From Oscheius sp. JU75 (lineage: Eukaryota > Nematoda > Chromadorea > Rhabditida > Rhabditidae), in NCBI GenBank assembly GCA_037178855.1, contig JASJZC010000002.1:1054001-1118000 (forward strand): 64,000 nt of DNA. Direction: 5' to 3'. This document shows, one piece after another, positions 1-12,503 of this stretch (within the stretch, counting starts at the first letter, position 1; the number at the start of each line of letters is the position of its first letter). The position numbers and the translations under genes were made by a program. The notes under the pieces are model-generated. The model was given only the letters and a program-made list of their open reading frames with translations. It had not been told where the DNA came from and did not search any database.

Positions 1-1077
1 TGTCACTCAAGAACTTTCCTGATTCAGGTTCATTTCATTATTCCCCGCCATTTCCTCCTCCTCTCTCTCTCTCACCTCATCAGTCAAACCTGCTATCCTC
101 ATTGCTATTCTCTCCATCCGCTATATAGTCTCCTTTTCTCCTTTGTCCAATTCAGAGACCAGGATGGGCCATTCGTTGAAAATGTATGGCGTGACCTGTT
201 TTTTGAGCTCTCGCCCTTTCTTGCAGAGGGAGAGAGAGAGGGTGCGCCATTTTGGATACTGTAGGAAAGAGACACCTGTTCTCATTATAAGCTCATTTGG
301 CTTCGCAACATTGGCGATTCAGATGCCGTCATGTGCACATTCTTGGTCAGGAGAGAGACTTGTCTATGTGCTCGAGTGCAGCTGCTAAACGCTAATTTTC
401 GTACGAGTATACTCGTACGAAAAATTCTGTCTCTCTGGCTCCCTGTTTCTCTCTCTGTCTGTCTCTCTCTCTCTCTGTATTTCTATTTCTCTTTACGTCT
501 GTCTGTCTCTCTTTGTCCCTGATCCGTTCCCCTTCTCTTTCAGCAAAACTTCATAACAGGATAATCTCTGATTTCGAATCACTACTGCCCTTTTTAAAAC
601 TTCCTTCTTTTCAAGAGAGCCGTCTCTAGGTCAAGTGCTTCCCTCGATTGTACCTCCTCTTTTCTTTGGATTTTGAATTGGCAACATTGACAGTGACAGA
701 GATTGTTCGGGAACTCTAGGTATTTTTCAAACGATTTCCTAGATCTCTGTCAATACCCAATTGAACTCTGTGACGTCGCCATGGAAGTTTCCCAGGCCTT
801 GCCTCTCCAACACAATATTTAAGCAACGTTTTTGCAGGCGTTCTCGAGTTACGTCGGCGAGCTAGCTCTCAGCCCACCCAGAAGTTTTTATGAAGTCAGG
901 TGCTATGTCTCACTGTACGAAGCCCTACTGGAGACCAGTACTTTGTCTGCAAAGTGCAGCCACGCCCCTTATTCTCTCTATCCAATTATTGGGATTAATG
1001 TTGAAGTTGAGCAGAATAGTTCCCTCAGACTTCCATATATAGCATTCTAGGAGCCGTTCCCTTGACAAAACAAGTTT

Positions 1078-1145
1078 TGGATTCGAACCCGGGACCTTTT
1101 TCTTATCAGACAAGCGTCTTAGCGAGTAAATCATCGAAGCAAATT
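1078..1145 (-). repeat. tRNA-derived relic
   Basis: Read on the minus strand, the stretch has a tRNA-like anticodon-arm region followed by a good B-box core (GGGTTCGAATCC), but no matching acceptor stem follows. It looks like a decayed tRNA or tRNA-derived short interspersed element rather than a working tRNA gene. Confidence 0.4.
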
Positions 1146-1408
1146 TTTCGCGGGCTTCCTGATGTGTAACGACAGTGAATTTTGCCTTAGAAATCATCAT
1201 TTTTGTAGGGAAAAACCTATTTTCCATGATTTTCTACAAGATTGTCGGTTTTTAGCTCCTCTACAACTTTTTAGAACACACCAGAGCCTGAAAAACAGAA
1301 AATGAGTTGCACCTGTACCATGCCTGTGAAGCTGCCGCGCCCGGTTGTAGGATTCTTGTGAGAACTTTTTCGGGTCGAAAACAATTTTTACAATTTGTTA
1401 TATTCTGA

Positions 1409-1441
1409 AAAGTTGTAGATTTTGACCAGGGCTACAACTTT
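1409..1441 (+). repeat. Hairpin repeat family, copy A
   Basis: Two 10-base arms (AAAGTTGTAG and CTACAACTTT) surround a 13-base spacer. They are followed by the family tail, related to GCAGAACATGTCGAAGCTTG. The same arrangement, on the same strand, recurs at about 19.34, 22.84, 23.05, 26.92, 27.09 and 30.32 kb. Function is unknown. Confidence 0.6.
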
Positions 1442-2029
1442 GCAAAACATGCCGAAGCTTGAAACTTGGGTTTTGTGCCCGAAAAATAGACCAAGAGTTG
1501 CGGCCTGGTAAAAAGAAGAAACACAGTATTTTCTCTCCTTTACAGGGTTCAATTCCCGCATTCCCCGCTCGCTTTTTCCACCGAAAAACTTCCTTATTCT
1601 GCAGTTCTGTTGCCATCTATTGTTTTTTTCTCGCGCCTTTCATTTCACGCAACCCTGCTTCCTTCTTCCTCTCTCGTTTGCAACTAATTGAATTTTCTTG
1701 AATAGCAGAGAAGGAGGTCAGGAATCAGCCATTTTCTAGCTATTCTGCAAATGGGGGCCCCATTTTTGCAGTCTGCCCTCCCAACACGAGATTTATGATA
1801 TTCTGCAGGCAGGAGAGTGAGAGGAGTCGGGAGAGCTACTGAAGCAGCTGCAAAATCTCTCTCTTCTGCAAGAAGTACTCGTCTCATGCAGGAAATTTCC
1901 TAGTCCTAGGCGTTCTTACTGTAAAGAAGCCATTGACTCTTTGAAGATTCGGATTATGGTCTTTCTGTGAGACAGACGAGCAGCAGCATGACACTTCAAG
2001 ACTCTGTGCTCCACGATCCAGTCCTCATT

Positions 2030-2400
2030 TGGAGAAAAACTAACATCGTAACCAAGTTCGACACTATCAAAACGTACTGGATCGAAAAATGTAAAATTTC
2101 CTCCGGCCGGGATAGAACCCTGAGACGTTATATAACCATTCGGGTAGTTGTGCGCAGATTCTTTTGAGACGGTACGGATGCCCCATCTACCATGTCATAG
2201 TGGTTAACGTATTTGCTTGGAAGACAACACTCTGTACTCATTTGTGAATTCACAGGTTGTTGGTTCGGTTTTGTTGGTTACAAAACATTTTTGTTTTCAA
2301 TTTCCACGGTTTTCGAGGCTTCGAACCCGGGGCTGATCACGAATCTGACCTCCATTCACGCTTCAAATAACTCAATGATTAGACAGATCAATGGAGACAA
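2030..2400. repeat. Composite tRNA-derived repeat, copy 1
   Basis: Modules in order: a lead-in with ACCAAGTTCGACACTATC; a minus-strand tRNA-like module with degraded B-box near 2105-2120; a plus-strand tRNA-like module (A-box-like TAGTGGTTAACG near 2199 and B-box-like GGTTCGGTTTTG near 2262); and a tail with GAATCTGACCTCCATTCACG. The same order recurs at 20045-20395, so this is a dispersed element. No open frame suggests it is autonomous. Confidence 0.5.
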
Positions 2401-2761
2401 GTAACTAACAATAAAGTGAATGTTTCTATTTTGTGAATGTATCTATTTTGCCTGAAGTCATAGATCTGTTGCATAGTGGCTTTCTGCTGCTGCAATCAAT
2501 GAAAAAGCCTAGTGTGTAAACAGCTGTTTTCGGCTCTCTCCTCTCTCTCTCTATCTGTCTCTCTATACACTGTCCACAGTTTATTGACATTCTCCTTTCC
2601 GCGTGCAATTCCTCCCCGTTTGATCCCCATGCCGCCTTTTTTTGCACCAAGTACATGGGATGTTCAGAACTGGATCAACCCTCCTTTTGAAACGGTGGTC
2701 TGTAAGCCTATTAGAGAAGGGCAAACAGAAAATGCCTGTCAAGAAGGCGCTCTTTTCTTAA

Positions 2762-2769
2762 TGATGTCA
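2762..2769 (+). promoter_or_regulatory. CRE/ATF-like octamer TGATGTCA
   Basis: An isolated single-base variant of the palindromic CRE octamer. One chance occurrence is unremarkable. It is listed because the same octamer clusters between 25.4 and 32 kb. Confidence 0.2.
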
Positions 2770-5700
2770 TCGCTATTTGCTACTCCCACTTGACGCTGGA
2801 AAAAGAGGCTCTTCTTAGTATTAAGGAAAGTCAATTACTCACGCTGTACTCATTTGTCTTAACTATCTGTCTCTGTCTCTGTCTCTGTCTCTGTCCTTGT
2901 TCCCATCTGGTCCCAATGAATCAGAATCATATAATCCACAGATGCTTTCTAATCTCTGCTCCGTGTCTGCCTGCTCCTCTCTCGCAGCCATACATTTTCT
3001 GGTTCAGATGCTATCCTGCAAAACTTTGTTCACTTTTTGGATTACTGTAGCTATTTTGGTCTTCGGCGAAGAAGGTTTTGCTTGTTTGCCTACAATTTCC
3101 TCCAAAATCATGTGCTCTCTGACATTTCGCCCTGTTCTCCTACTTCCACAATGCGTTCTATTTTCCCCTTTGTCCGATGCAACAAAACAGCTTTGCATCT
3201 TTTCTTGCTGGTATGGTCGATGTTTTCTGCCTTCTATACAAGACGTGACTCTCCCTACTCGGTTGCAGTTCCAACTGGAACTGTTCTTTCTGTCTATCTG
3301 TCTCTCTAACTCTCTGTCCTTCTATCTTTCTGTCTTCCTGCTTCTTATTCTCTCTGTCTTTCTATCTCTTACTGGCTCTCTGAACTCTTGATCTGTCTCT
3401 GTCTCTCTCCCCTATTGTTTTGCACTTTTTGCAAACTCCTAATAATGTATTCTGCTCCAATAGCTTGTTTTCGCAGTCTGTAAAGTACACCCTGTCTCTC
3501 TCTCTCCCTCTCTTCTTGACTGCTTTTCCTTCCGAATTATTCTTTTATGGTGCTTGCATATGTTCTATTTACTCTGTGTAATTCAATGCGTGTTCCGGAT
3601 GCCGTCAAAATTTACTCTTTTCCCCTCTCGCTCCTGACGTAGTCAAAAACAAAAACAGCTATAGGCACCTAGCATGTTTACTCGAAATAATTTGCAGAGC
3701 ACTGTCAGATCTTTTTCTAATTCAATTAAATTAACATGAAGAATTTTCCCTTTTTTTTGCTTTCATTGCTCCCTGGGAGCTGGTGCAAATTTTGGGTCGA
3801 CTTCTCCACAGAAAGTCTTGTTCCTTTCGGCCATTTTCTGTCAGTTTTGGCCTTGTTTTTCTACGATTTTAAATTTTCAAAGTCTATGACTACCCCTTTT
3901 TCATAATTTCAAATTTAGCGCGCAATATAGCATTATTGGCTTGGAAGAGTTTCGATAACAACGGCGCTATTTTTTGGTACAAGAACACATTTACCAGCTT
4001 TGTATGTTGTGCAAATTTTTAGATTGGGACGAGAGAACTTTATAGAACATCAAAAGTTCGGAAAATGTGATCTTTACTCCGAAAATCGCTGTGGAAGTGG
4101 CAATACTGTAGGACGACTGTCGCCGCCTCCTTTTCTCGGCCCTTTTGTAGTTTGTCCGCTGAGGGAACTATTACCAAAAATATGACGTTTCAGTAGATCT
4201 TTACACCCTTTCGGTACAAAACGGCAAAAGTATGAACAGCTTTTTTCTTCGCTCGAGAGCACCCGAAAAATCGGTCGTGCACTTTAGAGTGTTCAGAAGA
4301 TTTAGCCGGAGAGTATAATATCAAGCTGGCATTTACTTTCTTCCCCCCTAATCAAGTCGTACAACTAATTTCCCTCTAGAGATAATCGAGAGTGAGCTGT
4401 TGACAGAGGCTTGCAGTCCGTGTGTGTCTGCTTCCGCCTTAATCAGAGAGAGGCCCCTGCAATCACATGAGACAGCTACAGTGAATTTGTCGTGGAAGGA
4501 GAAGCATGATGCATTCTACTTTTAATTCTTTTGCACAAAATTGTTGACGAGCCTGACACGGTGGGTAATCTATTTGCAGATCGTATGTTTGCACCCACTT
4601 TTGCCCTGTGCTCACTTGCTGTTTTTTTTCTTAGAGAGACAGAGCGAGAAAGGTGTCGCGAAACCTTTGGCCAAAGAACTATGAGAAGAATTCTCATACG
4701 TTTCTATTGACTCAGCGCCCAGCAGACATGCAATCCGATGTTATATGTTTCCCATCTAACCATTCCTTATTCATTCTTTTCCGTTTCCCTTCTTGATTTA
4801 TCAATTGTTGGCCCGCAAAAACAGGTGGGAAAGGCTACACTTTTTGACCGGATACCAAAACAGGCGACGATTAGTAGAAAACGACGCTGTGAATAATTGT
4901 CCAAGATATTCGAAAACCTATAGACGTTTCTCGGACCAAACGGACCATATAGTACAAGATCCGGTCGCCCCATATTTGAACAGTTGGTCACTCCGTCTCT
5001 CTTCCTTCCTGTCTCTTTCTCCCATCATAAAATGATCCTCCTCCTCTGCACTTTCCGCTGATTATCTGCTCCTCTTTACCTCGCTACTTTCCTGTTTTTA
5101 ATTCTGTTGACGTAGAAGGGATTCCAATCGCAGTGAGCTCTGCTCCCATTTCTGCTGTTACTCAGTACTTGGTATTAGGAGGATTTGGCTATATTTGAAC
5201 GGTAATAATAGAAGAGAAAGAGAGGCAGAGACATTGCGTGTCTTCAAGAGTTCTTGCATCTTAGAAACCTGATAAGTCCTCTCTTTCCAGCTTGCAATCG
5301 AACCCCACCAGGAAACTGATTCGCCCATGTGCGTGTCGGCAGGAAAGGTTATCAAACGAGGTCAAGAGTGTCACATGTATTTTTATCTTATCCTACTTTT
5401 CTCGCTTCCTCGACTTTTTAGTTATTTGTAGTTCCCACTTTTTTAATACAAAGAAGAAGGTTTCCAGTGGAAAACAAGGTAATTTGAGCAGTTTTTCTTG
5501 CAAATTCAATTCATTTTCTCACATTTTGCTGCATGCTCGTCAGCTGTCATGTGCAGCTGCAAGTGTAGGTTGTGCTTCCCCTGCAAGCAGATGTTCTCCC
5601 GCTTTTTCTGTCTATTTTCATCTGACAAGGAGCAGTCTCTCATTGTCTCATTGCCTCCGTCTCTCTGTCTTTTTGTATCTATGTGTCTCTGCCTCTCTGT

Positions 5701-6053
5701 CTCACTGTCTCTCTATCTCTTTGTTTCTGTTTCTCTCTGTTTCCTTGTTTCTCTATCTCTCTGTATCTCTTTATCTCTACATCTCTATCTCTCGATCTTT
5801 CTGTTTTTCTGTCTTCCTGTATCTCTGGATCTCTGTCTTTCTTCCTCTCTTCCAAAAAAAAATCCCTAATTCTTCTCTTCCATATCCCCTCGCTGACCCA
5901 CGTTTCTGATAATTAACACGTCTGTTTGTCTGCTTGCTCCCTTATCACGCCCACTGTTGAGCAACACGACACACCTCCCCTTTTATTGCAGTTTCTCTCG
6001 CTTTTCTTACTCTCCAATTCAAACATCAATTTCCACTTTTCAGCTAGTTGATT

Positions 6054-6062
6054 ATGCCATAA
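6054..6062 (+). promoter_or_regulatory. Minimal upstream ORF (Met-Pro-stop) abutting the gcy start codon
   Basis: ATG CCA TAA lies directly upstream of the cyclase ATG at 6063, with the uORF stop ending on the preceding base. If the transcript includes it, ribosomes would meet this two-codon frame first, so it could dampen or gate translation by reinitiation. A trans-splice acceptor lies at about 6040 (TTTTCAG), so the uORF would be in the mature leader. The role is an inference. Confidence 0.35.
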
Positions 6063-9000
6063 ATGCTTCTCCGGGGCCTGTTAATAGGCTTACTTCTATT
6101 CTCTGCTAGCTCTCTCCTTCATGGCCAACTATTCAACGACACTGACATTGATGATGGATCCAGATTTGTTCATCCGGTACGACACACTCGACCCAGCGTC
6201 GAAGACGATTTTCAACAGGTCTTGGACCCAGAGTTGGCAAAAAATGAGTCTATTATCCTGGTCAGCTTTTTGGCCGCCGTCTCACAAGTCAGTCAAGAGA
6301 TTGGGTCCTTGTTGACCAAGTTATCGGAATCGAGAGTGGGTTTTTTTGATTAGACAGACTATCTTTCTGTCTCTCTGTTTCTCTGTCCCTCTTTCTGAGA
6401 GACGCAGAGACAGTGAGACCCAAGCCAATTTTTCCACAAAGCATTGTTAGACTGAAAACCAAAAAAGTGCCTCCAAAAAAGATCATACGCGTGATCAGCG
6501 AAAAACCGCGCTCTGGTTTGGCTTTTTGACAGGCTAGAGTTCTTTTTTCAGTGTCTTGAGACACTTTGTAGTCACTTCTTGTAAAAAGAAGTATTCGACG
6601 ATTACAATCAACTTTTTTTTAGCAAACCTCATCTGGTGATAGTTCCTCTGCTTTTGAAAGTAAACATGCCCAAACGGTGGGCAATCTTCATGAATGTTTC
6701 CGCATGGATTTTGATGGGTCCATGATTGCTGGAGCTGTCAAAGTCGCTGTCGATGATATCAATGAGAGAAAGGATATTCTACCTAACCATTCTTTGCATT
6801 ACATCTTCAAGAATACCTGTGGAGATGAACAGCGCAGTGAGTTATCTGCCTCTGTCTCTGTCTCCGTCTCCCGGTTTCTCTAATGACTATCTTCAGGCAC
6901 CCAAGCCTTCATGGAACATTGGAAACTCGGAGCTAGAGTCTTCATCGGTCCTGAATCGAACTGTCGTACAGAGGCTCAAATGGCGGCCGCTCAAAACCTC
7001 CCAATCGTCAGCTACAAGTGCAGGGACAAGGTCGTCTCAGACAAGAAGAAGTACACGACTTTCTCAAGAACAGCACCGGCTGAGACTGACATCACCAAGG
7101 CCTTTATCACAATGATGAAGCAGTTCAAGTGGCGAAAATTCACTGTCATCTATGAGTCGACCACCCAGGCCAACAGGGAGCTGATGGAGGCTTTGAGGGT
7201 GAGTTTGGGGGACACTATCTGGTTCAAAGAAAGATTGTTTGTGGAGCATAGAGTGGCGTGGAAGTAGATTAGTGATAATCGTGTCATGTGCAATGCTGCA
7301 AAAAAGTACTGATTGTACAGAGAGGGACAGGGAGACAGACAAACAGAGAGAGGGACAGAAAGACAGGGAGATAGGGAATCAGAGAGACTATTGTTTAAAT
7401 TCCAGGATGCTGTGGACATTGAGAACAAGAACGTCTTTGACACCGGCGACTTCAAGTTCCAAATCCAGAATACCACTGAACTGCATCAGTTCAGTGAAAT
7501 TGGCTCCGACTCGATTATTGATACCATCATTGATCAGACGAAGAAGAACACCAGATGTAGGAGGAGAAGGATAGGCCTTTTCATGATCTCTTTTTCAGTG
7601 TATGTCACGTTCGGAAGCGTCCGCCTCTTCAGAAAGATCTTGCAAATGATGGGTCAGAAGGGGATGATGGACACACAGGAATATCTACTGATCTACCTGG
7701 ATCCAGACTACAACTGGCTGGATGTTTATCATGCAATGAACAATCACTTCGTCAGGAGTAAGTATTGTCACTGTCATTGTCACTGTCTCTCTACCTCCCT
7801 CTACTTACCACTTTTTTCCAGACACCATGGTCAACCTGGCAGCTTCATGGGACGACACGAACAGTTCAGACAGTATCGCTGTCAAGTACCTGAAGAACGC
7901 CATGGCTATCATACCTACACCTGTCGACTATACCTCTGAGAAATTTGTCAAGTTCTGGAACAGAACAACCCAGAATCTGAACTTTTTCGGAGTGTACAGA
8001 GACACTGGTCCTCAGTGGTCTGTCAGAGTGAGTCAAGTCTTCCGTCTCTCTGATTCTGACACTTTCAGTACAACCGGTTTGCCTGTTATCTCTACGATGC
8101 TGTCATGATCTACGCCAAGGCACTTCATGCTGTCATCAATGACAGTGAGAAAGTTGTGAGTCGGGGATGGAAAGACAGAAGGATAGAGAGACTAACCCAA
8201 ATCCAGTTCATTAAAGTAAAGTAGCCTACCTAAACAGAGACACAGATAGAGACTCTTTCTAATGAAAGGGTTTCAGATCACCAGAGGAGGCTACGATCCG
8301 ACCAGAGAGGGTTACGAGATCACGAAACGGATAGTCGGGAGCTATGAGAGTATCTGTGGATTCAAGATGACCATCAATGAAAACCACGATGCCAAAGGGA
8401 ACTACACCCTCCTGAGCTGGCAGTCAGTACAGAACAAGACAGACAACACCTCTGCTGACTACTATCCCTTCAACTATGCCCTGGACCTGACTGGAATCTT
8501 CATTGACGGACTGGACGGCATCCCTACCATCACATTCCATAGGGATATGGTCTGGACAGATAACGTGGTCCCCAAAGACCAGCCAGAGTGCGGTTTCAAC
8601 AATGAGCTCTGTACTGGGGCTACTATCTCTGTCACTCATGCCACGGTCATCGTCATCCTGGGTTTCACCTTCTTGGCAGCGGCCTTAGGAGGAACCTGCT
8701 CGATCAGAACCCGGAAGGTTGAGAAAGAGCTTCATTCCATATGGAAAATTGACCCGAAGGAAGTCAGTGACCATGTCAGACACGAGGATGACAATGAGAC
8801 AATGATGCATCTGGCAGCTGACAAGCCTGAGGTAGGTTTGGACCGGTGAGACAGAGTGACAGTGACAGTGACAAGGAGTAACACTGTACATTCCAGGGTA
8901 AGCTCGGACACCACACATGGGACAGAAAGCAGCTGAAAGACACAGGAGTCTACCGAGGATCCAATGTTTGGATCAAAGAGATCATCTTCGACCGGAAGCT

Positions 9001-12000
9001 GAAAGAACTGAACAGAAAGATGAAGATCGAGATGAGGATCATGAGACAGCTGAACAACAACAATATCAATCCTTTCCTTGGTACTATTCCTTCTCACAGT
9101 CACCGACGAGAGTTCTTTAGGTATTTTCTACCGTAACCAGTCGATCTGTGTCGTTCGAGACTACTGTGCTAGGGGTTCCTTGATGGATCTCCTGGTAAAC
9201 AAGGATATCAAGATCGACGACGTTTTCATAACTTCCTTCGTCGATGACATGCTAAAGGTTTGTCCTGTCTCTCTGCCTCTCTGCTCTCTTTCTATTTAAC
9301 AGTTTTTTTTTCTCTCTCTCTGTGTCTCTGTAACAGTATCTTTCAGGGAATGACCTATCTTCACGAGTCCGAACTTGGTGTCCATGGCAATCTGAAGAGC
9401 ACCAATTGTCTGATCACGACCCGTTGGGTGGTACAAATGGCAGATTTCGGTCTGTTCGAGCTCCGAGAGGGCCGGAAGTGGACGAGCGACCGAGCCCGAT
9501 GGGACAACTTGCTCTGGACAGCTCCAGAGGCACTGAAAGAGAGTCAATTCGGCCTAACGCAGTATAAACCGACAAAAGCTGCTGATGTCTACTCTTTCGG
9601 AGTCATATTGCACGAGCTTGTGGTCAGGAATGGACCCTACGCCTGCATGGTTCCCAACGCTCCAGCTGTCGAAGAGGTGGTCAAGAGCGCAGCTGAGGGA
9701 TGCTCACCCCATACTGGACATGACGCAGTCATCTCCCGACCCATGAGAGATACCATCAAGTCCTGTTTCCGAAAGGCTTCCGAGCGTCCGGACTTCAAAT
9801 ATGGCATCAGGAACGCGCTGCGGGTCTACTTTCAACAGGCAGCCAAAAAGAACATCATGGATCACATGTTCGAAGTCATGGACCTCTACCAGAACACACT
9901 GGAGGACAGAGTAAAAGACAAGACACAGGAGCTGGTCAATGAACAGAAAAGGAGTGAGATATTGCTGAAGAGAATGTTGCCGCCAGGAGTTGCTCAACAG
10001 CTACTGTCCGGAGAGAACTGCCAGCCGGAGATGTATCCAGGAGTGACCATCTACTTCTCGGACATCGTTGGGTTTACAAGGATTTCGGGAGAGAGCGAGC
10101 CGTTGCAGGTAAGAGAGACAAAAAGACAACAATCTTATCAATCAACTTCCAGGTCGTCCGCCTTCTGAACAAGCTCTACACCCTCTTCGACGAGATCATC
10201 CAGCAGTACCAGGTCTACAAAGTCGAGACCATCGGGGACGCCTACATGGTAGTCGGCGGAGTACCGACATTCACCAATCGGGATCACCACTGCAAAGAGA
10301 TCAGTGTCATGGCTCTCCACCTCCTTGAAGCTATCAAAAACTTTACCATCCCCCATCGTCCCCATGAGAAGCTCCTTTTGAGGATAGGAATCCACACCGG
10401 ATGTGTGGTAGGCGGAGTTGTGGGCAGTGCCATGCCGAGGTTCTGTCTCTTCGGGGACACTGTCAACACTGCCAGCAGGATGGAGAGTAACGGGGAACCC
10501 TTGAAGATTCATTGTTCCTCGGAGACTTCGAAGGTCCTCATGGACATCAATGAGAAGGAGGGAGAGTCGAAGAAGTTCCTCATGGAGTACCGAGGAGAGC
10601 TGGACATCAAGGGCAAGGGCAAGATGCAGACCTACTGGCTGACAGGACGAGAAGGACTCGTCTTTGAGGAGATTCCGGATCCTCCCAATACTGAGGAAGG
10701 ACTCCCGGAGGACATCTTCCCGAGGAGTACGGCCACAAGGGCACAGAGCAAGCTGGGCTCCGCATGGGCTCTGAACAGACCGGAGCCGACTCTCTCCATG
10801 GTCAAGGACTTTACCTTCATGAGGAAGCACGACAAACCACCGGCACCGCCTCCCGCCAAGGTTCAACTGGATCCACCCATCGTACAGGACTTTGAATCTG
10901 TACACTTCTCCAGTCAGAATGGAGGCAACGTCTCTGTTGGGTCGTCTTTCAACCAATTGGCTGCCGTCAACGAGGAGGAACCATTGTTTGGAGAACGGTC
11001 AAGGGAGAGACGAAGACATCTTCTGGGGAGACATAGACAGAGAGAGGCTGGGGATGATGTCGTGCTAAGGAAGAGGTCGACCTCTCTTCCGAGCGGTGAG
11101 AAGCTAAATTTGGAAGGAATCGAATTTGGAAGGAAGGCTATAGAGTGAGTTTGAGAGAGATAGAAACAGAGAGAGCGAGTATAAGCAACAGGATCATGTT
11201 CAGCGCCCTCAAGAATTAGCAACTTGTAAAAAAAAAAATTCTCACTTGCGGGTATTGTACCTTCGACCTTCAGATTACTGGACGAGCGCACTAACCTGGC
11301 TCTTTGACAAAAAAGTTCAATCCCCGCCAGTGACAAACTTTGTGATTTTATGTTTTCTAGGGTGTTCCAGGGTGCTGAACACGATTCCATCATTTTTTTC
11401 ATCATTCCGAACTCGGAAAATGGTTTTCGAGGTTTCGTCAGAGACAGAGAGACAGACAGTACCAATATCTATGTTTCAGCTCCCAATCTCTCCAGTCCAG
11501 CAGTCCATCTCCCAGTGCCTATCCCTCGTATCGGGATCTCCACACCGAAGTTCAAAGGTAGGTTTCGTTGGGGTGTTGTGTGCTTCTTCTATCTGTATCG
11601 TCTAACTATTGGTTGTTCTCTGTTAGAGACAGATAACCACACTGTCCGTTGTCTTACGCTTCCACTCTCTAACCACTGGGCGGGTTTCCAGAAAACGCGG
11701 CATGGCTCTGACGGTCTGGCCTTCCAGAAAGCGATCTCTGTCAGTTGGTGACACTACGGCAGGAATGCTCCAGGAGCTCGAGCCGGCAAGTCAAGACATG
11801 ACACAGCATCTGCTGGAGAACAAGGCGAGGAAAGGAAGAAGAGTCAATAAGGTGGGCGACAGGGACAGTGACAGAGCTAATGGAGGGTCTTTCAGGAGCG
11901 AAAATCAGTGCTGTCTCTTCATGGTCTGCGAGACTCATCCCTTGCTCGACTACGTGATGCCTCTCCCTTCGCCCGGCGACGGTTCTGGGGCTCCCGGACA

Positions 12001-12503
12001 TCCAAGTAAGTTACTTTTCGACCCAAGCACAGTTGACTAACTTGTTCCAGTTTTTCACATTCTAACACCAAAGACTCTTCACTCTCAATGGATGTTGTGT
12101 TGTAAGCATATCTGTCTTCTCTTTAACCTCCTCAAGCTCTATTTTCCCCGCAAAGTTGAAGTCCAGTCTGCTTAGATACTTTCTGACTACCCGACTAATG
12201 GCTCCTCTTTCAGTGATCGGTCGAGAGGAGAGTCGTTGAACCGATTCCTGCGAAGGTTCACTCATACTTCGGATTACTCTGGATTGACTGACTCTACGGA
12301 CGGGAGTGATGAACGAGGTAGGGAGCATGGAGACAGAGAGCCAGGGGGATAGGTGACAGAAAGACAGAGAGACAGCATATCTAACTGATCTAACATTTCC
12401 AGTAGCCGAAGGAAGCAACGAGGCCTTTGTCTACAACGAGACTACCGACCGCTCCAAAGAACCCTTGATCAGTCCAGCAGTCCCTCCCGAACTCATGGTA
12501 TAG
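6063..12503 (+). CDS. gcy-12: Receptor-type guanylyl cyclase (gcy-12-like)
   Basis: Membrane receptor that makes cGMP from GTP. Spliced exons: 6063-6335, 6623-6836, 6897-7198, 7406-7556, 7599-7757, 7822-8027, 8069-8155, 8277-8831, 8897-9080, 9121-9257, 9347-10108, 10153-11144, 11480-11557, 11692-11851, 11896-12005, 12214-12317, 12403-12503; 1,524 residues. Order: signal peptide (about 1-21), ANP-receptor-like ectodomain, membrane segment (about 580-604), kinase homology domain, linker, cyclase domain (about 960-1180), long Ser/Arg-rich tail. The kinase-like domain has [10 protein letters not shown] in place of the catalytic loop Asp, so it is a pseudokinase. The cyclase keeps both metal aspartates (about D995, D1039), the guanine-selecting E1035 and C1108, and N1115/R1119, so it should be active. 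Symbol rests on family plus adjacency to vhp-1, as in C. elegans F08B1.2/F08B1.1 (recalled). The tail exons after 11144 are less certain. Confidence 0.85.
11190..11440 (+). repeat. Dispersed repeat with GCTGAACACGATTCCATCAT core, copy 1
   Basis: Lies in the intron 11145-11479 of the cyclase gene. It starts with CATGTTCAGCGCCCTCAAGA, includes a tRNA-like module on the minus strand (about 11255-11320) and ends with the core GCTGAACACGATTCCATCAT. The same first and last segments occur at 25815-26190 and 28370-28490. Non-coding relic. Confidence 0.5.

Larger units (their letters stand above)
1..6053. other. Intergenic region with pyrimidine-rich microsatellites
   Basis: I see no supportable gene here. 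Open frames in this stretch are translations of degenerate TCTCTGTC-type runs (about 420-520, 2540-2570, 2870-2900, 3290-3420, 5640-5850). The stretch also holds two tRNA-like relics, one member of the hairpin repeat family and one composite repeat, listed separately. It must contain the upstream control region of the cyclase gene that starts at 6063, but I recognise no core promoter motif. An acceptor-like TTTTCAG ends about 20 bases before the cyclase ATG, so a 5' UTR intron or trans-splice site is possible. Confidence 0.6.

Noticed and set aside
5292..5909. A 205-codon open frame on the plus strand
   Set aside because: More than half is translated TCTCTG microsatellite (runs of Ser, Leu, Cys, Phe); no start context, domain or splice evidence.
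10138..10956. A 272-codon minus-strand frame
   Set aside because: Antisense shadow of the cyclase catalytic exon 10153-11144.
12058..12106. Alternative last exon of the cyclase gene (acceptor at 12051, early stop)
   Set aside because: Skipping it keeps the frame into two further well-spliced exons ending at 12503; it could still be a minor isoform.
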